From Streptomyces hayashii (GTDB lineage Bacteria > Actinomycetota > Actinomycetes > Streptomycetales > Streptomycetaceae), in assembly GCF_024539815.1 (NCBI RefSeq), contig NZ_JAHHIU010000039.1, forward strand, positions 124,001 through 188,000: 64,000 nt of DNA, written 5' to 3'. Both the position numbers and the translations under genes were made by a program. This document shows, piece by piece, positions 46,401 through 53,489 of the stretch (positions are counted from its first letter, which is position 1; each line of letters begins with the position of its first letter). The notes under the pieces are model-generated. The model was not told the origin of the DNA. It was given only the letters and a program-made list of their open reading frames with translations, and ran no database searches.

Positions 46401-48671
46401 CAGGGCCAGCGGGTTCACCGGCTGGTCCACGCCCTGACGTTCACCAGCACCGAAGGCGACCTCGACGCGCAGTTGGAGCAGGGTTACCGCAGCGTCGTGG
46501 CGTTCGTCCGCTCGTTCGCGGAGCACGAGGCCGCGAGGTCGCCCGAACTGGTGGTCCTCACGTCGCGCGGGGCGGATGTGAGCGGGCTGGAGACCGTAGC
46601 GCCGGGTCGGGCGGCACTGGTGCCCCTCGTACGCACGCTGGTGGCGGAGGGCGCGGTGACCGGCGCGTGCCTGCTCGACGCCCCCGTCGGCACCCCACCT
46701 TCCCGACTGACGCGCCACAGCCGGGTCGTGCCCAGAGAAGCGACGGTCGCCGCCCTGCGGGGCGAGGTGCGATGGACGCCGGTGGAATCCGCCCTGCAGG
46801 TGTCCGACGCCCTCCCTGCGGACACCTGGCGCGCGGGTGGCACCTACCTGATCACCGGCGGGTACGGAGCGCTGGCCGGTGCGGTGGCGGAGCAAATAGC
46901 CCTGCTCGATCCGCAGGCGACCCTCGTGCTGCTGTCGCGCCGCGAACGACCGCTCACAGAGACACATCTGGCCGCCCAGGAACACGGCGCACGACTGGTC
47001 GGCATGGTGTGTGACATCACGGACCGGGAAGCCCTGGCGGCGACCGTCACCACGGTGCGGCGTGACCTGGGAGAGATCCGCGCCGTGCTGCACCTCGCGG
47101 GAACGGCTGGCTCCGGGGTGGCGGTCCTGACGGACACCGCGCGCACGGCAGCGACGATCGGCGCCAAGGTTGCCGGGACCGCCAACCTCATCGAGGTCAT
47201 GCGCGATCTGCCCACTCCGGAGGCCTTCGTGGCCTTCTCGAGCCGCAGTGCCCTGGACGGCCAGCCCGGAGGCGCGGACTACGCCGTCGCAAACGCCGTC
47301 ATGGACGCGCTGGTGAGCGCGGGCACACCGGCCAGGCGTTCGCTGACCATCAACTGGCCGGCATGGCGCGACATCGGCATGGCCGTCCCTCACCTGCGCG
47401 CCGAGCAGGACCGGCAGGAACACAGCCGGCGGCCCGAGCACCTCGTCACGGTGCGACTCGAGGCGACGCCGGGATCGATTCTCGACGAGCACCGCATCGA
47501 CTCGGTGCCGGTCATGCCCGGCACGGGGACGCTGGATCTGGTCATGCGCACCGTCCTGGAGCACACCACCGCCGACGGTCCCCTGGAGTTGCGGGACGTC
47601 GTGTTCAGCACCCCGCTCACAGTGGCGGAGACGCACGCCGTTGCGGTCGAGCTCCACGACGGCGGATCCGGCGGCTGGACGTTCCGCGTGACATCAGCGG
47701 ACGACCCCGCGGACGTCTACGCTCGGGGCAGCGCGATCGTCTCCGAGCAGCCGCGTCCGCAGCTGGTCTCGGTGCCCGAGTTGCGTGCGCGCTTGACCAC
47801 CGAGGTACCCGCCCAGGATGGTCTCGGCAGCGGAATGGTCTCCTTCGGCCCGCACTGGCAGGCCGTCACCGGCATGTGGACGGCTGACGGCACAGCCCAG
47901 AAGCTGCTGGCCCTCCAGGTGCCGGACGCTTACCTGGAGCGGTCCGGTGACTTCATGCTGCACCCCGTACTGCTCGACTGCGCCACTGCGGCCGCCCGCG
48001 ACCCGCAGGACGCCCTTCACCTGCCGTTCCACTACCGCTCCATCACACGGTACGCGCCGATCCCCGACCGGGCGTACGCCTGGATCCGACGGACCGGCGC
48101 CGCCGAAGGCTCCCTCTGGGCCGATGTCGACATCCTCGCCGCGGACGGGAACTGCGTGGTGCGGGTGGAGGGCTTCACCATGCGCCGCGTCGATCGGACA
48201 ACGGTCCGGACGGCGAACGCCGGGCCCGGCGCCGACGCCCTCGTGCCGCGACCCGCGCGCGGCATTCCGACCGAGCAGGCCGCGGGCCTGGTGCACACCA
48301 TTCTCACCTGCGACGCCCGGGGCCGGATCGCGATTCCTCAGTACGTCGACGGCCGCCCGGCCAGGGCATCGGGCCCGGTCCCCGCGTTGCAGCCCGGAGA
48401 GGCGGTCGGCAGTGTGGCAGAGCCGACATCGACCCTTGGGGCCGCCACCACCGTCGAACGCCTTCAAGCGCTCTGGGCAGAACTGCTCGGTGAGGACTCG
48501 CTCACGCCCGACGCGGACTTCTTCGACCTCGGGGGCAACTCCCTTACGGCGGTGGAGCTGACGGGCCGCATCCAGGAGGAGTTCGCTGTCGACCTCGACC
48601 TCGGGGCTGTCTTCGACTGTCCGACCCTCACCGAACTCGCAGAGGCCATCGTCGCCGCGAGGGAGAGCTGA
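43458..48671 (+). CDS. PKS with KS, inactive AT, KR, DH and carrier
   Basis: A 1,737-residue modular PKS from a GTG at 43458. KS (~5-430) has Cys in TACSSSLVAVHQA (~174), His in EAHATGTALGD and in KGNIGHLGHAAG. An AT-shaped region (~523-815) has lost catalysis: the GQGxQ element is gone, GHSxGE is GHGVGE (~612) and the AFHS element is AWGS. KR (~1,125-1,310) has GGYGALAG and keeps Lys (IGAKVAG), Ser (AFSSRSAL) and Tyr (ADYAVANA). A DH-like double hotdog follows (~1,339-1,580) with DEHRIDSVPVMPG, a Ser where HxxxGxxxxP has Gly, and LHPVLLDCA. The carrier has GGNSLTAVEL (~1,691). The expected outcome is beta-keto reduction then dehydration, with extender units supplied in trans. DH placed after KR is unusual for a modular PKS. 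Confidence 0.9.
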   Translation: MADSELIAVIGMSGRFPGAADPLALWANLTSGKVSTARLTEDQIRRSGVPADDPKSASYVPVVASAAQLDMFDPGFFDMTRREAEICDPQFRLFLECCHDALLNAALSPAASWDVGVFGAAGNDHYTDLLPPRSGSRWRSTGGMSVGTWNNVDYLSALVSYKLGLRGPSITTQTACSSSLVAVHQAAQALLSGDCEVALAGGVDVELPLDSGYWWDEGGPLSRDGSCRPFDADATGTVFGSGGGAVVLKRLDDALAHGDPIRAVIRGSAVNNDGAAKVGFTAPSVLGQAAVISEAMIRAGVSPSDVRMVEAHATGTALGDPIEVAGLVKAFNALGPAGSAACALGSVKGNIGHLGHAAGIASLIKAVLSLENGTIPASGSFTSLNPKLGLDGSPFYVAGEHEVTRSLTVAGISSFGMGGTNAHVVLEKAPERTAPQAPEHPAVLLWSAKSARAREEYRHRLGARATGLHAHPPAQVAAALRAVNDEPYEWRAAVLADPTAGALDRLLADDSPAVVRGHADDRSGLVFLFPATSGHYTGWQDLTAVHPAFSSAFAECRRRFEDHGIDLDRCLEQAREGSSAHGADELPLVFSAACATAALWQACGIEPDTVLGHGVGEVAAGVVSGVFGLATGAAVVAAMTRALASCPEVSSLLVAASADDITPLLVEYGLSLSAVDSPRQLTVTGAPDGIGALREELRGRGVRFREPVSASAWGSADAASVPAAVTAALAGQPLTRPSLSFRSGSLGGEAAQESVAQPEYWSQLAVRPVLFGQAVASALADDALLLETGAGRTLTTLVRQHPEGKDRTVASLPGEGGPQPDARTSLLQAAAVLWTRGHSVRWDAFSPDGDTVRAPLPGYPYERTLCWPKPTTATQRPASTTPPPAEVPVSAAALTLPHWAVATTSALAPFTADAEATAGRVTMLVLPQGTDAGLFAGTSSGDDAIVVHVTNRHHPLRDGSCEVRQKHLSDDLRRLHTDLQEQGQRVHRLVHALTFTSTEGDLDAQLEQGYRSVVAFVRSFAEHEAARSPELVVLTSRGADVSGLETVAPGRAALVPLVRTLVAEGAVTGACLLDAPVGTPPSRLTRHSRVVPREATVAALRGEVRWTPVESALQVSDALPADTWRAGGTYLITGGYGALAGAVAEQIALLDPQATLVLLSRRERPLTETHLAAQEHGARLVGMVCDITDREALAATVTTVRRDLGEIRAVLHLAGTAGSGVAVLTDTARTAATIGAKVAGTANLIEVMRDLPTPEAFVAFSSRSALDGQPGGADYAVANAVMDALVSAGTPARRSLTINWPAWRDIGMAVPHLRAEQDRQEHSRRPEHLVTVRLEATPGSILDEHRIDSVPVMPGTGTLDLVMRTVLEHTTADGPLELRDVVFSTPLTVAETHAVAVELHDGGSGGWTFRVTSADDPADVYARGSAIVSEQPRPQLVSVPELRARLTTEVPAQDGLGSGMVSFGPHWQAVTGMWTADGTAQKLLALQVPDAYLERSGDFMLHPVLLDCATAAARDPQDALHLPFHYRSITRYAPIPDRAYAWIRRTGAAEGSLWADVDILAADGNCVVRVEGFTMRRVDRTTVRTANAGPGADALVPRPARGIPTEQAAGLVHTILTCDARGRIAIPQYVDGRPARASGPVPALQPGEAVGSVAEPTSTLGAATTVERLQALWAELLGEDSLTPDADFFDLGGNSLTAVELTGRIQEEFAVDLDLGAVFDCPTLTELAEAIVAARES

Positions 48672-48676
48672 TCAGC

Positions 48677-50998
48677 ATGCGTCACACACGCCTGTTCCAC
48701 GGCTGGAGCGTCTGGTCGGACGTCGTCCTGCGCAGCGCCGGCTTCCCCGCCGACCAGGTAGCCGCACTCAGCTCGCCCGAGCTGGCCGCGGCCGCCGACG
48801 CGGCGATCGGCTCGGCCGAGCCGGAGGCCCGCCAGCACTACCTGGAGACGTTCTCCTCGGTCGAGATTGGGATGACCCGGGCGCTCCAGGAGACCGCCAG
48901 CGACCCGAAGTTCCGGGAGGCGGTGGCCTGGCAGAATCCCCGCCTGTTAACTGACTGCCTCGACAAGACGGCACGCGGTGAGCGACGCAACTCGAAGGGC
49001 CGCGAGCACGAGTCCACCATTGCCGCCTATCTCCAGCGCTACTGCCTGAAGAACGACACCATCGGCTTCTTCGGGCCGGTGAGCTGGGCCCATTGGCAGG
49101 AGAACACCCAGGAGGCCGTCGTCGTCGACGTTAGGCCGGAGGAACTCGAGCGCCGCACCCTGTATCACGAGACCTGGGCTGTGGACGCGATCGCCACAGC
49201 GCTGGCGGACATCGCAGAGATCCGGCCCTGGACAGTACCCCGGCTCCACCCGGCCCATTACCGAACGGGCGGGCAGATCCGGCGCTCCGGGCGGCCGGTG
49301 CTGCTGCTCAAACCCGAGCAGCAGACACTGCTCGATCTGGTGGACGGCGTCCGCACGGTGCAGGAGATCGCCGAGGAACTGGCATGGTCGGAATACCCCG
49401 ACCTCGGCGACTGGGAGACCGCATGGACCGAGCTGTCGGTGCTCGCCGCCGAGGGCATACTTCACCTGGACTGGACCGGCCCGATCGAGACGCATCCGGA
49501 GGCGACCCTCGCCGCCCGCATCGATGCCATCGGGGACCTGGCCGTCCGAGAGACCCTGCAAGGCGTCCTGAGGGAATATCTGACCGCGGCCGACCGAGTG
49601 CACCACAGCGCCGGCGATCCGCAGGCGCTCTCCACGGCGCTTCAGGACCTCGGCTCCGTCTTCACCAGGATCACGGGAGAACGCGGCCAGCGCAGGGAAG
49701 GCCAGACGTACGCTGGCCGCACCCTGGTATACGAGGACACGAAGGGCTCGACCCGCATCCGTCTGGGAACGGGCGTCCGGCAGACCCTCGGTGAGCCGAT
49801 GAGTCTCCTGCTGCGGTCCGCGGACTGGCTCGTGCACCGAATCGCCGAGGAGTACAACCAGCTCTTCCTGGATCTGTACCGGCGCCGCAGCGCGCAGACG
49901 GACGAGAGCCAAGTGCCTCTCACCGCCCTGCTGAGTCTGGCCACGCCCCATCTCTTCTTCTCCCAGCGGGAACTGCCCGAACCGGTCCGGCGGGCAGTGG
50001 CCGAGTTCCAGCGGCGCTGGATCGAGATCCTCGGAGTGCGGGACGACGACGAGGAGGTCGTCGTGGAGGTGGACTCCATCAGGGAGGCGGTGCTGAGCGC
50101 GTTCGCGACTGACTCCGCACCTCCGTGGGCCACCGCCCGGTACCACTCACCCGACGTGATGATCGCGGCCGAGAGTGTCGAGGCCATCAACCGCGGCGAA
50201 TTCCTGGCCGTCATGGGTGAGATCCACGTGGCGTTCAACTCCCTGGAGTGCAGGGTTCTGGTGGAACAGCACGATGATCCGCGGCAGTTGCTGGCGGCGG
50301 TGGCCGACGAACTGCGGGGTGAGCGGATTTATGCCGTGCCCGCCAAGGAATGGCCCGCGGTCGGTTCCCGGGTCGCGCCTCCCTCGGCGCTGCTGGTCCC
50401 CGAGTACCGCTACTGGGCGATGCACCGCCCAGCTATCGATGCGCCCGGCCCAGTCTGGCCGGCGGCGGATCTGTACGTTCGCCCCAACGGCTCCGGCACG
50501 CTGTCCGTGGTCGACGGCGGCGGAAACGAGCTGGCACCGCTGACCGAGGTTGTCGGCGAGTTCCTCTCCGCGGGGGCCGTGAACGCCTTCGCCATGCTGC
50601 CGCCCATGGCCCGGCGACCGCGGGTGCGGATCGGCGAGCTGGTGGTCGCCCGCGCTGCCTGGCGTTTTCCCGCCGACGACCTGGAGTGGGCCTGGATACG
50701 CGACGAACGAGAACGCTTCCTCGCAGCCCGGTCCTGGCGCCTGCGCAATAGCCTCCCGGAGCGCGCCTTCTATACCGTCCCGGTCGAGGACAAGCCGGTC
50801 CACGCCAACTTCACCAGCATCGTCTACGTGAATCTGCTTGCGAAGGCGATCCGGCGGACCCGCGATGCCGGAGGCGACGTCGTGCTGAGCGAAATGCTGC
50901 CGGACACCTCACAGTTGTGGCTGCGAGACGGCGAGGGCCGGGCCCGCACCTGTGAACTGAGGATGCTGGCGGTACGCCGGACGGACGGTGCCGCATGA
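48677..50998 (+). CDS. LanB-like dehydratase-family protein
   Basis: A 773-residue protein similar to the N-terminal (glutamylation) domain of LanB lantibiotic dehydratases. The clearest signature is KGREHESTIAAYLQRYCLKN running into NDTIGFFGPVSWAHW (~108-140); later blocks include LYHETWAVDAIATAL, RIRLGTGVRQ and PHLFFSQREL. LanB N-domains transfer an amino acid from aminoacyl-tRNA onto a peptide side chain; related PEARL proteins use tRNA to extend peptides. I see no C-terminal SpaB_C elimination domain, and there is no lanthipeptide precursor or LanC in the window. It sits between a PKS (6-base gap) and a stand-alone C domain (4-base overlap), so it probably acts on a carrier-bound or released NRPS/PKS intermediate. 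The family call is firm; the reaction is inferred. Confidence 0.8.
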   Translation: MRHTRLFHGWSVWSDVVLRSAGFPADQVAALSSPELAAAADAAIGSAEPEARQHYLETFSSVEIGMTRALQETASDPKFREAVAWQNPRLLTDCLDKTARGERRNSKGREHESTIAAYLQRYCLKNDTIGFFGPVSWAHWQENTQEAVVVDVRPEELERRTLYHETWAVDAIATALADIAEIRPWTVPRLHPAHYRTGGQIRRSGRPVLLLKPEQQTLLDLVDGVRTVQEIAEELAWSEYPDLGDWETAWTELSVLAAEGILHLDWTGPIETHPEATLAARIDAIGDLAVRETLQGVLREYLTAADRVHHSAGDPQALSTALQDLGSVFTRITGERGQRREGQTYAGRTLVYEDTKGSTRIRLGTGVRQTLGEPMSLLLRSADWLVHRIAEEYNQLFLDLYRRRSAQTDESQVPLTALLSLATPHLFFSQRELPEPVRRAVAEFQRRWIEILGVRDDDEEVVVEVDSIREAVLSAFATDSAPPWATARYHSPDVMIAAESVEAINRGEFLAVMGEIHVAFNSLECRVLVEQHDDPRQLLAAVADELRGERIYAVPAKEWPAVGSRVAPPSALLVPEYRYWAMHRPAIDAPGPVWPAADLYVRPNGSGTLSVVDGGGNELAPLTEVVGEFLSAGAVNAFAMLPPMARRPRVRIGELVVARAAWRFPADDLEWAWIRDERERFLAARSWRLRNSLPERAFYTVPVEDKPVHANFTSIVYVNLLAKAIRRTRDAGGDVVLSEMLPDTSQLWLRDGEGRARTCELRMLAVRRTDGAA

Positions 50999-52278
50999 CC
51001 CGGGCCCGCGAACTCATGTCGGGCGAGCAGCAGTTCTGGACCTTCGAGCAGCTCTACCCGAAGCAGCCTGTGACGAACGTCGCGATCTGCTTCGAGCTCG
51101 ACCAGGCCGTGCCGCCCGGCCACCTGCACCATGCAGTGGCAGCGCTCGTGGAACGTCACGAGGTGCTTCGGACCAGCTACCACAGCGTCGGCGGTAGGCC
51201 GCTCGCACAGGTGGACGACGACGCGGAAACGGCTGTTCTCACGCTGTGCGCCGACTCGAGAGAGCAAGCGCTGGAGCTCGTGAGGTGGCAAGTCCGAGAA
51301 CCCTTCGACCTGACCCGGGCGCCGCAACTGCGCGTCGTCCTCGTGTCCTGGCGCGGAGACCGGCACTTCCTGCTGCTGGCAGCGCACCACATCACCCTGG
51401 ACGGCACGAGCCTGGCCGTAATCTCCGCCGAACTGAGCGCGGCCATCGAGGCGTACGCCCGCGACAGTGAATGGAAACCCGACCCGCTGCCCCTCACCTA
51501 CAGCGAACTGGCCGCCGCCGAGCACGCCGCAGCGGACGACGGGTCGTGGGACGCCGCCCTTGGCCACTGGCACACGACGATGGAGACGGCATCCGGCCGC
51601 TACCCCTTGACGCAGCTGTCGCCGGGAGGTGCCGAGTTCGGCGCACACAGCCGAACGGTCCGGATCGACGCGGGCAGGGCCGGACGGATCCGGGCCTTCG
51701 CCCAGTCGCAGCGGGTGAGTACCACCATCCTGTTCATGACCTGCTGGTCACTGCTCCTGCAACGCCTGGGAGGCGGCTGTGGATTGGTGCTGGGTGTCCC
51801 GGTGTCGGGCCGCGCCACTCCCGAACAGGAGTCACTCGTCGGACTAGTCATGAACACCGTGCCCGTGGCCCTGCCGGTGCTGGACACGGGCCCGTCGGCG
51901 TTGCGCACCGTCCGTAACCGCTTCCTCCAGGCGCTCCGATACCGGAATGTCCCCTTCTTAAGGATGGCGCGGGCGATCCGGCCGGGCCACTCCCTGGAGA
52001 CCGACCCGCTGTACCAGGTCATGTTCACCCACCGGCACGAATCCGTGCTGACCTGGGGAGACCGGGCGGCTCCACACATCGATCTGCCGCGCGACAGCTC
52101 CGAGGCCCCCCTATCGATGGGCGTGACCGAGGAGGCGACGGGCACGATCAGGCTGGGCTTCGACGTGGCTACCCATGACTTTGACGCGTCGTTCGCCGAC
52201 CGGCTGGTCGCCGAGTACCAAGAGACGCTGCTGCGGATGGTCGGCTCCGCCGCCTCCGATGGGGCGGAGGGACGATGA
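50995..52278 (+). CDS. Stand-alone NRPS condensation-domain protein
   Basis: A 427-residue free condensation domain. It has the C1-like SGEQQFWTFEQLYP, ALVERHEVLRTSY (C2), the catalytic AAHHITLDGTSL (HHxxxDG intact, ~128-139), GVPVSGRATPEQESLVGLVMNTV (C5 region) and RNVPFLRMARAI (~318). Free C domains join two carrier-bound acyl groups, or a carrier-bound acyl group and a free amine. The gene overlaps both neighbours by four bases (ATGA), so it is co-translated with the LanB-like protein and the FAD enzyme. This suggests the three act on the same intermediate, but which carriers it bridges cannot be read from sequence. Confidence 0.88.
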   Translation: MTRARELMSGEQQFWTFEQLYPKQPVTNVAICFELDQAVPPGHLHHAVAALVERHEVLRTSYHSVGGRPLAQVDDDAETAVLTLCADSREQALELVRWQVREPFDLTRAPQLRVVLVSWRGDRHFLLLAAHHITLDGTSLAVISAELSAAIEAYARDSEWKPDPLPLTYSELAAAEHAAADDGSWDAALGHWHTTMETASGRYPLTQLSPGGAEFGAHSRTVRIDAGRAGRIRAFAQSQRVSTTILFMTCWSLLLQRLGGGCGLVLGVPVSGRATPEQESLVGLVMNTVPVALPVLDTGPSALRTVRNRFLQALRYRNVPFLRMARAIRPGHSLETDPLYQVMFTHRHESVLTWGDRAAPHIDLPRDSSEAPLSMGVTEEATGTIRLGFDVATHDFDASFADRLVAEYQETLLRMVGSAASDGAEGR

Positions 52279-53489
52279 CACGGCACTACGACGTGGTGGT
52301 GGTGGGCGCACGCTGCGCCGGCGCCTCGATCTCCTATCTACTGGCACAGTCCGGGCTGTCGGTACTCCTCCTGGACGCAGCCGCGCTCCCTTCCGGAACC
52401 ATGTCGACCCTGTACCTGCAGCCCCAGGGGGTCGCACTGTTGCGGGAATGGGGCCTGCTCGAGACGGTGATGGCCACGGGGTGTACCCCCATACGGGAGA
52501 TCGTCTACCGGGCGGGGGAGACCGTACTGCGCGGTGCCGTGGGCGGTGCGGAGGAATTCGGGTGCGCTCCGGAGCGTGCGGATCTCGACGGGACACTGGT
52601 CGAGGCAGCGGTCGCCTTCGGAGTCGAGTTCCGGGACCGTGCCCGGGTCCACGAACTGATCGTGGATGAGGGGCGCGTACGAGGCGTCCGCTACAAGATC
52701 TCGGGCTCCCGGGAGATGCTCGACGCCCGATGTCTCCTGGTAATCGGGGCCGACGGCATGCGGTCGACCGTGGCCCGCCTCGTGGGTGCCGCGGACTTGC
52801 ACCGGGCGGCTCCGGCGAGTTGCGTTTACTACGCGCTCCACCCGGCCGTCGACGATACCCTTCGTCTCTTCGAGGAGGACGGGCTCTACGCCACCCACAT
52901 CCCCACTACCAAGAACCAGGCGGTCCTCGCCGCCTACTTCCCGCAGCACCGCTTCCCCGAAATCCGTCAGGACGCGCGACGTCACTACGTGGCCGCCCTC
53001 GCGTCGTTCTCTGAGCTACAGGCCCATCTGCGGGACACCGGTGGGGTGTTCCACGGTTTCACCGGCACCGGCGATCAGCAGAACTATCTGCGGCAGACGT
53101 CGGGGCCCGGTTGGTCCCTGCTCGGCGACGCGGCACATCACAAGGACAGCATTACCGCTCTCGGCATGAGCGACGCGCTCGGCCAGGCGGCGGTGCTGAG
53201 CGAGTCGGTAGCCGATTCCGTGCACGACCCCGCTCTGCTCGACGAGGCGATCCGCAGATGCTGGGCCGACCGGCACGACGTTCTGTTGGAGCACGGCGCG
53301 GCCGCGCACAACATGGCCTCGCTATACCTGTCGCCGCGACGGCGTGCCCTGCTGAACCGGATCAAGGCCACCGGTCTGGAGACGGGGTTCTTCGCCGTCA
53401 TGGAGGGGCGGTCCTCGCTGGAGGGCCTCATGGGAGAGATCGAGGCACGGCAACCGCACGCCACCACGGCAGGCGGAGGTGCCCTGTGA
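52275..53489 (+). CDS. FAD-dependent oxidoreductase/monooxygenase
   Basis: A 404-residue flavoprotein of the p-hydroxybenzoate hydroxylase/geranylgeranyl-reductase fold. An N-terminal dinucleotide motif appears as VVVVGARCAGASISYLLAQ (~7-25), a GADGMRSTVARLVG segment (~155-168) is the middle motif, and SLLGDAAHHKDSITALGMSD (~281-300) is the FAD ribityl-binding GD motif. There is no membrane segment. Enzymes of this type in biosynthetic operons hydroxylate, epoxidise, dehydrogenate or saturate a substrate; which of these applies here cannot be told. Four-base overlaps on both sides place it in the operon core. It is a likely tailoring step on the assembled or carrier-bound chain. Confidence 0.87.
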   Translation: MTRHYDVVVVGARCAGASISYLLAQSGLSVLLLDAAALPSGTMSTLYLQPQGVALLREWGLLETVMATGCTPIREIVYRAGETVLRGAVGGAEEFGCAPERADLDGTLVEAAVAFGVEFRDRARVHELIVDEGRVRGVRYKISGSREMLDARCLLVIGADGMRSTVARLVGAADLHRAAPASCVYYALHPAVDDTLRLFEEDGLYATHIPTTKNQAVLAAYFPQHRFPEIRQDARRHYVAALASFSELQAHLRDTGGVFHGFTGTGDQQNYLRQTSGPGWSLLGDAAHHKDSITALGMSDALGQAAVLSESVADSVHDPALLDEAIRRCWADRHDVLLEHGAAAHNMASLYLSPRRRALLNRIKATGLETGFFAVMEGRSSLEGLMGEIEARQPHATTAGGGAL

